A stretch of DNA of 64,000 nt from JADJOY01 sp046331705 [NCBI: bacterium] (GTDB taxonomy: Bacteria > JADJOY01): the NCBI GenBank assembly GCA_046331705.1, contig JAXLQJ010000004.1, positions 62,001-126,000 of the forward strand, written 5' to 3'. A program made the position numbers and the translations under genes. Shown here one piece after another: positions 11,318 through 21,699 of the stretch. Position 1 is the first letter of the stretch; every line of letters begins with the position of its first letter. Below the pieces are notes generated by a model. That model was given only the letters and a program-made list of their open reading frames with translations. It was not told the DNA's origin and searched no databases.

Positions 11318-11527
11318 ATGGACATCCGCCTGCACCGAGCCGAAGAGCGCCGCCTGATGCGCGGCTTCGTGCTCAGTCTCGCTGCGCTGCTCGCCGGGAC
11401 CCTGGCGATGGCGCTCCTGATGTGGTGGGCCAACCTCTGGATCGCGAGAACGCGCCCTTCGGCGACCAGCTCGGCGCCGCCGGTCGTCGCCGAATCGGTA
11501 GCCCGCGTCGCCACGGGCGGGGCGTAA
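11318..11527 (+). CDS. Small single-pass membrane protein, unknown function
   Basis: 69 residues: a charged N-terminus (IRLHRAEERRLMRG), one clear transmembrane segment (about residues 16-40), and a short Ser/Ala/Val-rich tail. An in-frame ATG at codon 14 is an alternative start. It ends 20 bases before the radical SAM gene and probably shares its transcript. No family recognised. Confidence 0.4.
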   Translation: MDIRLHRAEERRLMRGFVLSLAALLAGTLAMALLMWWANLWIARTRPSATSSAPPVVAESVARVATGGA

Positions 11528-11547
11528 CCGCCCTCCGGACGAACGAC

Positions 11548-12936
11548 GTGCGAGTCCTGCTCGCCGTCCCTCCGCGCCCGCGCAGCCAGGTACTCCAGAT
11601 CCTGCCGCCGCTCGGGCTCGGCTATCTCGCCGCGGCGCTCGCGCGCGCCGGCCACCAGCCGAGGGTCGTCGATCTCACGCTGAGCGGGGCGATCTCGACG
11701 GTGGTACGACGCGCTCGACCGCTTCCGTCCGGAGCTGGTCGGCCTCACGGCCTTCACGTCCGACGTCTCGACGATCGAGCCGATGTGCGCGGTGGTCCGC
11801 CGTGCGCCGCCCGGCGTGCCGACGATCCTCGGTGGACCGCATGCGTCGGCGGCCGCCAGCGAGTCGTTGCGCGACATCGAGCCTCGACCTCGCGTTTCAG
11901 GGCGAGAGCGAGCGAGGCCTCGTCGCGATCGCGGATCGCATCGCCGACGGCCGAGCGCTCGACCCGGCGGGATCCCGGGCCTCACCGTTCGACGGGGCGA
12001 CGAGATCGTCTCGTCGGAGCCGCTTTTCAGCGACGATCTCGACGCCCTCGGGTTCCCCGCCTGGGAGTCGATCGATCCGCGTGCGTATCCAGCGCTTCCC
12101 CCGACGCTCTTCGTGCGCCAGCTTGACCGCCTGCGCCCATCATCGCTGACCGTGGTGCCGTACCGCTGTACGTTCTGCGCCGGCTTCACCGTCACGGGCC
12201 GAGCGATGCGAAGCCGCTCGGTCGAGCACGTGCTGAGCGAGATCGAGCACCTGCATCGCCGCTACGGCATCCGCGAGATCCACATCGAGGACGACAACTT
12301 CACGTGGGATCGCGACTACGTGATCCGGTTCAGCCGCGCCAGCCTGCGCTACGAGCAGGCTCGGCATCACGTGGACGATGCCGAACGGTGTGCGCCCCTC
12401 GAGACGCTCGAGCGCGAGATGCTGCGCCGAGATGCGCGCCAGGTGCTATGCGCTCATCGTGGGCATCGAGTCGGGATGCCGCCCCGGATCCTGGAAGCGC
12501 ATGCGCAAGGCGCTGTCGGTCCGCTGATCGAGGAGGAAGGTCCGCCTGGCGCGAAGCGGGGATTTACCGTGCACGGCTTCGCGCTGTGCTCGGCTACCCC
12601 GACGGGCCGGAACGTCGAGGGCGACGCTCGATCTGGCGCTCCGTCTCGACCTCACCGGCGCCAACTTCCACGGTTTCCGTCCGCTGCCGGGTACCCGCTC
12701 CGGCGAGGAGCTGGTGAGCCTGGGACGCATCGAAGGCTGGGCATCGATCCCGCTCGTGGCGGTTTCTCGAATCCCGTGGCAGCCGCGGGACGCTCTCGGT
12801 GGAATGGTTGAAGTCGATGCAACGCACGATGCTGGTTCGCTTCTACGGACGGCCGCGCATCTTGCTCCCGCACCTTGCGCGACGCGTGGACATCGGGCGC
12901 GACCTATCCGTTGATGCGCAACCCTCACGTATCTGA
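11548..12936 (+). CDS. B12-binding-domain radical SAM protein, frameshifted
   Basis: Starts at GTG 11548 (VRVLLAVPPRPRSQ). The N-terminal cobalamin-binding-like domain has LPPLGLGYLAAALARAGH, ELVGLTAFTSDV, ILGGPHAS, AFQGESERGL and IPGLTVRRGDEIV. The radical SAM core follows with PYRCTFCAGFTV near 12157-12195 (CxxxCxxC; the first Cys is lost in the given sequence, most likely by small deletions), VEHVLSEIEHLHRRYGI and REIHIEDDNFT, and later GIESG and the tail SMQRTMLVRFYGRPRILLP. The order resembles envelope/lipid radical SAM enzymes of unknown substrate. Start and stop lie in the same frame overall, but the middle shifts. Confidence 0.7.
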
Positions 12937-12990
12937 CATGATTCACGACGCACGCGCGCTCGCCGCCGAAACCCGCCGCCCCCAGGAACC

Positions 12991-13508
12991 ATGCCTCTGC
13001 AACTGGCCGGTGATCGGCGCTGGCACGTGCGATGGCGCGGTCTACGCGCTCGCGATGAAGTCCGGGCGCAGTCGCGCGCGCCGGGCGTGCTCTTGTGCGG
13101 CGGATTGGGCGGCGTGATGGAGAGCGGCCGCCCGCGGAGCCCGCCAGGGAGCGCGGCGTCACCGTCGGCATCCTGCCCACCCACGCGGCACCGCGCGAAC
13201 CCGCACATCCAGATCGCCATCGCGACCAACATGGGCCACGCGCGAAGCGTGGTGCTCGCGCACAGCGCGGACGCGTTCATCGCGGTGGCGGGCGAGTACG
13301 GCACGCTCTCCGAGATCGCCATCGCGCTCAAGCTCGGCAAGCGCGTGGTGGGCCTCAACACCAGGACCTCCCCGGCGTGATCCGCGCCGAGGATCCGGTG
13401 GGAGGCGATCCGCCTCGCCGTGAGCGGGCTCGACGAGCGCGGCGCGAGCGGCGCCGCGGCGTTCGCCTCTCCTCCTGGAACCCTCGACCTCGGGGTGCGC
13501 GACCATGA
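12991..13508 (+). CDS. LOG-family (lysine-decarboxylase-like) protein, TIGR00725 type, frameshifted
   Basis: The ATG at 12991 follows CCAGGAACC. Visible: LQLAVIGAGTCDG-like nucleotide-binding start, VLLCGGLGGVME, VTVGILPTHAA, NPHIQIAIATNMGHAR, VVLAHSADAFIAVAGEYGTLSEIAIALK (split here for length: VVLAHSADAF, then VAGEYGTLSEIAIALK) and GKRVVGLNT. The motif GGxGTxxE of Rossmann-like LOG proteins is present as GEYGTLSE. Some LOG relatives release cytokinin-type bases from nucleotides; TIGR00725 members are uncharacterised. The TGA overlaps the next ATG (ATGA), indicating translational coupling with the acetoacetyl-CoA synthetase. Confidence 0.72.
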
Positions 13509-15456
13509 CCTCGCGACTGTGGACACCAACGCCGAACGCATCGCGTCCCGCCAGCCTCACGCGCTACCAGACGCAGCTCGAGGCGCGCTTGGGCCTCGCT
13601 TCGCCGACGACCACGAACAAACGTGGTCGATCCGACGATCGCGCGGCGTTCTGGAAGATCGATCTGGGACCTCGCCGAGGTCCGCACCCGCCAATCCGTG
13701 GGACGAGGTGCTGGTCGACGGTGATCGCATGCCGGGCGCGCGCTGGTTCACCGGGGCGAGGCTCAACTTCGCCGAGAACCTGCTGCGCCGCCGCGACATC
13801 ATCCCGCGCTGATCGCGCGCATGCGCGGAGGACGGCCGGCGCCGCGTGGTCAGCTACGCCGAGCTTCATTCCGCGGTCGCCGGCCTCGCGGCGTGGCTCG
13901 CCGACGCGGGGGTCGGCGTCGGCGATCGCGTGGCGGGGTTCGTGCCGAACGTCCCGGAAGCGGTCATCGCGATGCTCGCGACCACCAGCCTCGGTGCCGT
14001 CTGGTCGTCGTGCTCGCCCGACTTCGGTTTGCGTGGCGTGGTCGATCCGGTTCGGCCAGATCGAGCCCAAGGTGCTGATCACGGCCGACGCCTATCCGTA
14101 CGGCGGCAAGAGCCACGACTGCCTGGACCGGGCGCGGGGCTGGTGCGCGAGGTCGGATCGATCGAACGCGTGCCGGTGATCCATGCGGCGTCGCCGAGCC
14201 GAGCCTCGCCGATCTCGGTGCCGGCCGGAGCGCTTCGACGTGGCCATCGAGCGCGCGGCCGGCCGACCGCATGGCCTTCGCGGCGCTGCCTTTCGATCAC
14301 CCCATCTACATCCTCTACTCCTCGAGGACGACCGGCGTTCCCAAATGCATCGTCCACGGCGCCGGCGGCGCTGCTGCAGCACGTGAAGGAACAGTGGCTG
14401 CACGCCGACCTCAAGCGCGACGATCGCTTCTTCTACTTCACGACCTGCGGCTGGATGATGTGGAACTGGCTCGCCTCCGGTCTCGCCTCGGGTGCCACGC
14501 TGGTGCTGTGGGACGGCTCACCCTTCATCCCGGGGCCGACGCGCTGTGGCGCATGGCAGCCGAGGAAGGCGTCACGATCTTCGGCACCAGCGCCAAGTAC
14601 CTCGCCGCGGTCGAGAAGGAGGGTGTGCGACCGGGCGCCGAGCGACCTCCACGCGCTGCGCACGGTGCTCTCGACTGGCTCGCCGTTGCTGCACGAGAGC
14701 TTCGAGTACGTGTACCGCGAGGTGAAGCGCGACGTGCACTGGCCTCGATCTCGGGCGGCACCGACATCGTGTCGTGCTTCGTGCTCGGCAATCCGCGCTT
14801 GCCCGTCGTGGCGCCGAGATCCAGTGTCCAGGGGCTCGGCATGGCAGTGGATGCGTTCGACGACGCCGGCGCATCCGTCACCGGCAGACCGGGCGAGCTC
14901 GTCTGCACGCGGGCTTTCCCGTCGATGCCCGTGGGATTCTGGAACGATCCGGACGACAAGCGCTACCGAGCGGCCTACTTCGAGCGCTTCCCGGGGATCT
15001 GGACGCACGGCGACTTGATCGAGATCACGGAGCGCGGCGGCGTGGTCGTGTACGGGCGATCCGACGCGACTCTCAACGGGCGGCGTCCGGATCGGCACCG
15101 CGGAGATCTATCGTCCGCGTGGAGGCCTGCCCGAGGTCGCGGACAGCCTGGTGATCGATTCCAGGACTGGCAGGGCGACGTGCGCGTGGTGCTGTTCGTG
15201 AGCAGCGCCCGGACGTGCGTTTCGACGCGACGCTGGAAGCCAAGATCCGGAAGACCATCCGCGACAACGCGAGCCCGCGCCACGTGCCGGCGAAGATCGT
15301 CCCCGTCGCCGACATCCATTACACGCGTTCGGGCAAGAAGGTCGAGCTGGCGGTGCGGAACCTCGTCCACGGCAAGCCCGTGGAAAATCGCCGAGGCGCT
15401 CGCGAATCCGGACGTGCTCGAGCTCTACCCGCGACCTGCCGATCCTCAAGGCCTGA
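13505..15456 (+). CDS. Acetoacetyl-CoA synthetase (acetoacetate-CoA ligase), frameshifted
   Basis: ANL-superfamily enzyme activating acetoacetate with ATP and CoA. Corrected length of about 650 residues fits the family. Visible in order: DRAAFWK, WFTGARLNFAENLLR, AGVGVGDRVAGFVPNVPEAV, AVWSSCSPDFG, KVLITADAYPYGGK, the AMP-binding loop YILYSS-TTGVPKCIVHG, FFYFTTCGWMMWNWLASGLA, FGTSAKYLAA, ISGGTDIVSCFVLGN, GFWNDPDDKRYRAAYFERFP, WTHGDLIEI, YGRSDATLN, and the C-terminal Lys region TRSGKKVELAVRNLVHGKPV. Probable role: ketone-body or polyhydroxyalkanoate carbon use. At least six indels are needed. A Gly in the phosphate loop reads as Arg (SSRTTG), probably also an error. Confidence 0.85.
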
Positions 15457-15551
15457 CGGGCCGATCGCGACACAGGCGCGCAACTCGTTCCGCGCGAAGA
15501 CCTGCGCGCGGGGATGGGCACGCGTAGCGCTACGGTCTATGATCCCGCGCC

Positions 15552-17061
15552 ATGCAACGGGCACGCATTCGTCCGATCGCGTTGTTCGTGTGTGGCGCGC
15601 TCCTTGAGCATGCTCGGCGCGGCCACCAGCCGCGCGGGCTACATCGAGACCATCGCTGTTCGGGCCGCGCGAAGCGGGATGGGCGGCGCCGCCACCGCCG
15701 TGGCGGACAGCGCCTCGCTTGGTACTACAACCCGGCGGGGCTCGGTCAGCTCGAGCAAGAAGACATCCAGGAAGTCGGCCTCGCAAGTGGTGCTGCCGTT
15801 CGTGACGCAACGTTCGTCGGCGGCCGAGGGCGGCGCGAGCCACGACATCACCCCTTGCATCTACAACGTCTACTTCCCGGGCACGTTCCGCGTCGGCGTT
15901 CCCGGGCTCGTCTTCGATCTCGGCGGTGGGACGACCTGGGGCACGGCGATCGAGTGGGACCAGGATCACGAGGCCGTTGCGCTACTCGGCGTACGAGACG
16001 AGCACCTTCGTCGAGACGCTCTACTTCACCGTCGGCTACCACATCGGCGAGTCGGGCTTCTACGTCAACGCCACCTTCAACGTGAGCGCTTCGCCAGATG
16101 GAGAACCGTCAGAAGCTCGGCGACGGCTTCTTCACCGACGCCGCGATCGCGGACATCGGCGTGGACCCTGCCGTTCCTGCGCGAGCTGCTCGACTCGAAG
16201 AACGGCGTCGACGACGGGAAGTTCGAGATCCAGAGCGACCAAGAATTCCCCACCGGCCTCGCCCCTCCGCGAACACCCTCGACATCGACTTCGCCCATGG
16301 CCACCACGCTGGGCTTGCTGTTTCGGAAACCGGGCGTGCCGTTCGGCTACGGCATCCGTATCGCGACCTGATGGCGGTGGACTACGGTACGCCGCCGTGA
16401 TCTGGGCCGACGACGTGGCGCGACTGGTGAACGACAACCCGCTGCTCGTGAGCCTGAACGGCGGGCCGCTCATCGACGAGGCCACGCATTTCGCTACCGG
16501 ATCATCTTCCCCGACAGGTGGCCGTGGGCATCGTATCGCCCGTCCGAAAGGGCTGCTCGTCGCCGTCGACGGGGTGTGGACCAACTGGGCGACCGCCTGG
16601 ACAAGCAGCGCATCCAGTTCCTGGGCGACGGGCTGCTCGGCGTGAAGGAGCGGCTCTTCGAGGCGGCAGTTCGGCAACCTGCCGTTCTCCGTGCGCACGG
16701 GCATCGAGTATCGGGTCACCGCGGACGTGAGGGTCCAGGCCGGCTTCTGGTACGACCCGACACCGGTACCCAAGACCACTGTCGACTTCCGGCACGCTCG
16801 ACGGTACGCGTTTCATCTACAGCCTGGGCTGCACGTGGCGCGAGTTCCTTCATCACAGCCTCGACGAGCCCGCGCTCCGCGGGGCCTCGACCTGTCGACG
16901 GTGGCGCAGCTCCTCCACTATCCGTCGCGCAAGTTCGCCGTGGGCCAGAGCGTCAACCTCGGTGGCAGCAAGGACTTCTCGACCACCGTCAACGACTTTC
17001 CGCTCGAGCTCGAGGCGCTGGCGCTGTCGCTCGGCACGCCACGCTGATCTATCGCTACTGA
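15552..17061 (+). CDS. FadL/TodX-type outer-membrane transport protein, frameshifted
   Basis: Starts with a signal peptide (MQRARIRPIALFVCGALL... ending near SRAGY). The mature N-terminus has the hallmark GMGGAATAVAD and WYYNPAGLGQLE of FadL-like hydrophobic-substrate channels. Further beta-strand-like pieces: FRVGVPGLVFDLGGG, ESGFYVNATFNVS, LGLLF-RKPGVPFGYGIR, KERLFEAA, RTGIEYRVTADVRVQAGFWYDP. The end TLIYRY with terminal Tyr fits an outer-membrane C-terminal strand. Likely imports fatty acids or other hydrophobic compounds; it fits the neighbouring acetoacetyl-CoA synthetase and enoyl-CoA-reductase-like SDR. Confidence 0.72.
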
Positions 17062-17121
17062 ACGAAGCGACGCGACCCCGCGCGGGCTCGCGCCGCGCGC
17101 TTCGATCCCGACTCGCCGCCG

Positions 17122-17755
17122 ATGACCCACGACCAGAAACCGAAACCGCCCCCGGAACGAAGACCCGCCACTGCAACGGATCCTGGAAGGGCCGAGTCGG
17201 CCTTCTGCCGCAACGGATTCAGCGGCGCCAACCTCGCGGAGATCGCGGAGCGCGTGGGAATCCGCAAGGCCTCGCTCTACTACCACTTCCCGACCAAGGC
17301 CGGAAATCCGTTCGAGTTGCGCGTCTGCTGCGCGACCTCGAGATGCTGGTGGCGGCGATCAACGGCCCGGCACGCCGGCCGAACAGATCGAGCACCTCAC
17401 CGACTCGTTCGTCGATCTCATCGCTCGCAAGCCGCAGTTCGCGATCCTCGCGTTTCGCGAGCTGGTGGACCACAACATCGACATCGCCACGTTGCTCAGC
17501 GATCACGTTCATCCCATGCTGCGGGTCGTCACCGAGTACGTGCGCGCCGGGCAAGAACGCGGCGAGTTCCAGCGCTTCGATCCGCCCGCGGTGCTCATCG
17601 GAAGCGTGGGGATGATCCTCTTCTACTTTGCTGCCGCGCCGGTCGTGCTGGCCGGCTACCTGCCAGCCGAGCGCGGCGAGTGGATTTCCTCGGCGCTCAA
17701 GGACGAGGTCCGCCGGCTGGTGCGCCGCGCGGTGCTCGCCGAATCCCCGCGCTGA
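17122..17755 (+). CDS. TetR-family transcriptional regulator, one frameshift
   Basis: The N-terminal helix-turn-helix is clear: FSGANLAEIAERVGIRKASL then YYHFPTKAG. The C-terminal ligand domain reads in another frame from about 17455: ELVDHNIDIATLLSDHVHP, MLRVVTEYVRAGQERGEF, ILFYFAAAPVVLAGYLPA. A shift near 17300-17450 joins them; about 210 residues, a normal size. It lies 142 bases upstream of the SDR gene on the same strand and may control it and the fatty-acid-type genes, but no operator repeat was recognised. Confidence 0.75.
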
Positions 17756-17897
17756 AGGACATCTCGCGCTGCCCGCGGATCGAGCGAGAACGCGACCCTC
17801 ACGCACACCGTCGACGACATCGAGTGGCGATCCGGCTTCCTCGTTCCGCGCGACGCCGGCCTCGCCTTCCACGACACCCGCCACCACCGAGAGGACC

Positions 17898-18725
17898 ATG
17901 AGCTCGCCCAAGCCCGCCGACAGCCCCTCCAATCGTTCGGCGATCTTCGCCCCCGACCTCCTCACCGGCCAGGTCGCCTTGGTCACCGGCGGTGGAACGG
18001 GAATCGGCCAGGCGATCGCGCGCGAGCTGGGCAGGCTCGGCGCCCGGATCGTGATCGCGAGCCGCAAGCTCGACGTGGTGGAAAAGGCCGCCGCCGAGCT
18101 GCGCGACGAAGGCCTCGCCTGCGACGCGCTTGCGCTCGACATTCGCGCCCCCGAGCGGGTCGCCGAGGTCGTGTCCGCGATCCTCGCCAAGCACGGGCGC
18201 ATCGACGTGCTCGTCAACAACGCCGGCGGGCAGTTCCCGTCGCCCGCGGCCGCCATCAGCACCAATGGCTGGAACGCGGTGATCTCCACCAACCTGAACG
18301 GCACCTGGTACGTCACCCAGGAGGTGGCGCGCCAGTGGATGTTGGCGAACGGCGGCAAGATCGTGTCGATCGTCGCCGACATGTGGCGCGGCTTTCCGGG
18401 CATGGTGCACACCGGTGCCGCGCGCGCCGGCGTCGTGAACCTCACGAAGACGCTGGCGGTGGAGTGGGCGCCGTTCGGAGTGCGGATCAACGCGGTGGCG
18501 CCCGGCATCATCGCCTCTTCGGGGCTCACGCGCTATCCACCCGAGGTGGCCGCCAACGCGTGGAAGAGCATCCCCATGAAGCGGCTCGGGACCGTCGACG
18601 AGATCGCGTGGGCGGTCGCGTTCCTGGTCTCGCCGGCCGGCGCGTTCATCACCGGCGAGACGATGAAGATCGACGGTGGCGGCTCGCTGTGGGGCGACCG
18701 CTGGCCGGTACCCGATCCCGAATGA
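17898..18725 (+). CDS. SDR-family enoyl/2,4-dienoyl-CoA-reductase-like oxidoreductase
   Basis: 275 residues; ATG at 17898 preceded by GAGAGG. Rossmann cofactor site GGGTGIGQAIARELG (residues about 30-45), ASRKLD after the second strand (NADPH preference), NNAGG, and the motif HTGAARAGVVNLTKTLAVEW. Here the classical SDR Tyr of YxxxK is replaced, as in the peroxisomal trans-2-enoyl-CoA reductase / 2,4-dienoyl-CoA reductase subgroup. The C-terminus ITGETMKIDGGGSLWGD is typical. This is the first fully intact gene in the window. Context (TetR, FadL-like, acetoacetyl-CoA synthetase) supports fatty-acid or PHA metabolism. Confidence 0.85.
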   Translation: MSSPKPADSPSNRSAIFAPDLLTGQVALVTGGGTGIGQAIARELGRLGARIVIASRKLDVVEKAAAELRDEGLACDALALDIRAPERVAEVVSAILAKHGRIDVLVNNAGGQFPSPAAAISTNGWNAVISTNLNGTWYVTQEVARQWMLANGGKIVSIVADMWRGFPGMVHTGAARAGVVNLTKTLAVEWAPFGVRINAVAPGIIASSGLTRYPPEVAANAWKSIPMKRLGTVDEIAWAVAFLVSPAGAFITGETMKIDGGGSLWGDRWPVPDPE

Positions 18726-18834
18726 TCCACCGCGCTCCCGGCTCACGACGCGAGCGCGGCACTCGGAGCCGACCCGCTCGGCGCGACTGGTAAGCTTGCC
18801 GGCCCTTCCCCACGACCGCCACGAGACCCCAGGT

Positions 18835-20166
18835 ATGTCCACCGCCCCCGCGACCGCCACGCACCCGACGCCGCGCGTCGCGGATGCGTTCTCGTTCCAG
18901 CGCAACCTGCGCGCGCTGCTGGTCCCCTCGCCAGTCCAGATCGTGGCGCTCGATGGCCTGCGCGCGCTCTCGGTCGTGTGGGTGACGGCGTACCACGTCG
19001 CCTACGCCACCCAGTTCTTCATCGATCCGGAGCGTTTCGCCGCGATCGAGACGGCGGGCGTGCTGCTCCCGATCACCTACGGCGCCCACTACGCGATCGA
19101 CATCTTCTTCGTGCTGAGCGGCTTCCTCATCGCGCAGTTGCTGCTGACGGAGAAGGCGCGCTACGGCGGCATCTCGCTGGGCCGCTTCTACGCTCGCCGC
19201 GCCATGCGGCTGCTACCCGCCTACTACCCGGCGATGCTCTTCCTCTACCTGGTCGAGCCCTCGCAGGTGAAGGACGCCGTGCTCGATTTCCGTCATCTGC
19301 TGGGAATCGACTGGCAGATCGACCTCGGCATCCGAAACTTCTGGGCGAACGTCCTCTACTTCAACAACCTGCTGCCCTGGGACCGTCAGTACATGGGCTG
19401 GTCGTGGACGCTGGCGATCGAAGAGCAGTTCTACATCACGTTCCCGCTGCTGCTGCTCTTCCTGTTCCGGCGCAAGTGGAACCTGCTCCCGGTCTTCTAC
19501 GCGATGCTGGCGCTGGCCTTCGTGGCGCGGGCGCTGGTCGCGATCTTCGTGCTTCCGCACTCGGACGTGCAGAACGCCCTCTTCGTGAAGACCCACACCC
19601 GATACGGCAGCATCGTCCTCGGCGTGATCTGCGCGTATCACTATCTGGGACGCACGGACGACGCCGCGCGGCGACGTTTCACGCGGTGGCTGGGCATCTG
19701 GCCGATCCTGGCCGCGGTGCTCATCATCCTGTGGAAGCGTACGGGGATCGCCCTCGGCCTGCGCGAGATCGTGATTCGCTCCTCGCACCACTACATGGTC
19801 GGATCGATGGTGGCGTGGATCGTGATGCTGGTGGTGACGAAGGAGAAGGGGTGGTTCGCGCGGCTCGTCGCGCGCGTCCTCTCGAATCGTGTGCTGTTCG
19901 TGGTCGGGCAGGTCTCGTACTCCACCTACCTGCTCCACCTCACGATCATCGGCCTCGTGTATCGCTACGTCCACGCGCATCACCCGTTCGGCCTCGCGGT
20001 GCCCACGACCACCACGGGGGTGCTGTGGTGGTGCTTGCCGATCGTCGTGATCAGTTGTCTCGCCGCCGTTCCGATGTATCTGTTCGTCGAGCACCCGTTC
20101 ATGGTGCTGCGCAACATCTGGTTCCGGCGCCCGCAGGCGCCGGCGTCCCCGCGGCCGTCGGGCTGA
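18835..20166 (+). CDS. Membrane acyltransferase, OafA/YrhL (acyltransferase 3) family
   Basis: 443 residues from ATG 18835. After a cytosolic N-terminus of about 40 residues comes the family signature LDGLRALSVVWVTAYHVAYA (catalytic-type His in the first membrane helix), then FFVLSGFLIAQLLL, RFYARRAMRLLPAYYPAM (R-x-R-x-x-P motif) and WSWTLAIEEQFYITFPLLLL. About ten membrane helices in all. Such proteins transfer acetyl or other acyl groups to extracytoplasmic glycans or lipids. No C-terminal SGNH domain. The gene converges with the P450 gene, with 29 bases between stops. It is likely part of the envelope-glycan gene group that extends to 31 kb. Confidence 0.88.
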   Translation: MSTAPATATHPTPRVADAFSFQRNLRALLVPSPVQIVALDGLRALSVVWVTAYHVAYATQFFIDPERFAAIETAGVLLPITYGAHYAIDIFFVLSGFLIAQLLLTEKARYGGISLGRFYARRAMRLLPAYYPAMLFLYLVEPSQVKDAVLDFRHLLGIDWQIDLGIRNFWANVLYFNNLLPWDRQYMGWSWTLAIEEQFYITFPLLLLFLFRRKWNLLPVFYAMLALAFVARALVAIFVLPHSDVQNALFVKTHTRYGSIVLGVICAYHYLGRTDDAARRRFTRWLGIWPILAAVLIILWKRTGIALGLREIVIRSSHHYMVGSMVAWIVMLVVTKEKGWFARLVARVLSNRVLFVVGQVSYSTYLLHLTIIGLVYRYVHAHHPFGLAVPTTTTGVLWWCLPIVVISCLAAVPMYLFVEHPFMVLRNIWFRRPQAPASPRPSG

Positions 20167-20195
20167 GCGCTCCGGGACTGGCGCGCTGCCGTGAG

Positions 20196-21506
20196 CTACG
20201 GCGCCGCGTCCAGGATCACCGGCATGCCGTCGGAAGGTGCGAGCACCGTCGAGGTGCGCGTGACGCCCGGCTCGAAGCCGGGCACCGCTCGCGGCACCAC
20301 CCGTTGCAGCGCCGCGGCGATGATGATCTTCATCTCGTAGTACGCGAACGACATCCCCACGCACAGCCGGGTACCGCCGCCGAACGGGTAGAACGCGTAC
20401 GGATTGACGCGCGTCCCGACGAAGCGCCGCGGATCGAATCGCTCCGGCTCTGGCCAGACGTCCGGCCGCCGGTGAGTCAGATAGGTCGACGCGATCACGC
20501 AGGTGTCCTTGGGGAGCTCCCGATCGCCGACCCGCGCCGGGGCCCGTAGATCGCGCGCCATCAGTGGCAGGATCGGAAAGAGGCGCAGGGTCTCCTTGAT
20601 CACGCCCTCCAGGTACTCGAGCCTGGCGACGTCGTCGGGGCGGATCGGCCCCGAGCCTGCGACGCGACCGACCTCCTCGCGCGCGGCCGCGAGGACTTCG
20701 GGATGCTTGGTCAAGCGGTAGAAGGTCCAGGCCAACGTCGTCGCGGTGGTCTCGTGGCCAGCGAGCAGCAACGTGACGAGTTGATCGCGCAGCGATCGGT
20801 CGGGGAGCGTGTTGCCGGCCTCGTCCTTGGCGCAGACCAGCAGGTGCAGCACGTCCTCGCGCGGCACGCCGTTGGCGGCATCGGAGCGGGACCGCGCGAT
20901 CTCCTCGTAGAGGATCGCGTCGATCTTCGAGAGCAGCGGGCGAAAGAAGCCGAGCTTCGCCTGGATGAGCGGAAACCATTCGGTGCGCGTCATCACGTCC
21001 AGACAGAGGCCACGCAGGCGTTCGAATCGCTCGCCCTTCTGCACTCCGAAGACCGTACGCATCACGACATCCAGGCTGATCTCGTGGACGGCGGGGTTGA
21101 TGGGGAAGGCCGCGCCGCGCGGCCAGCGCCGGATCGCCTCTTCGGCGATCTCGCGGATCACGTCGCCGTAGGCGCGCATCCGCGCTCCGGTGAAGGGCGG
21201 CGCCACGAGTCGACGCAAGTACGTGTGGCGGTCGCCGTCGGCGAGGAAGATCGACTCCTTTCCGACCACCGGTCCCGTGATCGCATTCGACACGCCGCCG
21301 TAGAAGACGTTCGGATCGCCCGCGAGGATCTCCTTCACTTGATCCGGATGGGAGAAGACGACCGACGGCGGAGCGCCGGGGAAGCGGATCGTGAACGGCT
21401 CACCCAGCTTCGCGTGGCACTCGTCGAGGAACGGGATCGGCTCGCGAGCCCAGCGGTAGAACTGACGGTAGGGGGAGATCGGCAGCGAGGGAGGAAGCGC
21501 GGTCAT
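20196..21506 (-). CDS. Cytochrome P450
   Basis: 436 residues from the ATG at 21506 (MTALPPSLPISPYRQF); an upstream in-frame ATG at 21551 is possible. Hallmarks: the I-helix oxygen-activation motif AGHETTATTLAWTF, the K-helix ETLR (KETLRLFPILP), PERFDPRRF, and the haem loop FYPFGGGTRLCVGMSFAYYE with the thiolate Cys. No membrane anchor. The substrate is unknown; bacterial class P450 needing separate ferredoxin/reductase. Divergent from the flippase gene, with 193 bases between starts. It is an oxidase in the middle of an envelope-type cluster. Confidence 0.92.
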   Translation of the reverse strand: MTALPPSLPISPYRQFYRWAREPIPFLDECHAKLGEPFTIRFPGAPPSVVFSHPDQVKEILAGDPNVFYGGVSNAITGPVVGKESIFLADGDRHTYLRRLVAPPFTGARMRAYGDVIREIAEEAIRRWPRGAAFPINPAVHEISLDVVMRTVFGVQKGERFERLRGLCLDVMTRTEWFPLIQAKLGFFRPLLSKIDAILYEEIARSRSDAANGVPREDVLHLLVCAKDEAGNTLPDRSLRDQLVTLLLAGHETTATTLAWTFYRLTKHPEVLAAAREEVGRVAGSGPIRPDDVARLEYLEGVIKETLRLFPILPLMARDLRAPARVGDRELPKDTCVIASTYLTHRRPDVWPEPERFDPRRFVGTRVNPYAFYPFGGGTRLCVGMSFAYYEMKIIIAAALQRVVPRAVPGFEPGVTRTSTVLAPSDGMPVILDAAP

Positions 21507-21699
21507 GGCGAGCTCCACGGCGTGGGGAAGACGAGCGTCGGAAACCTTCATGTTCCAGCCGCCGCCGCTCGCGCCACCGTGCCGCACGTCACACGCATCG
21601 TCCGCGCCGTGCTCCCAGCGTGGAATCCATCCCCGCACGCGGTAGTCTTGCGCGCTGGCCCGCGCTCGCTTGCGCGGCCAGCTCGAAAGGAAGCCACTG

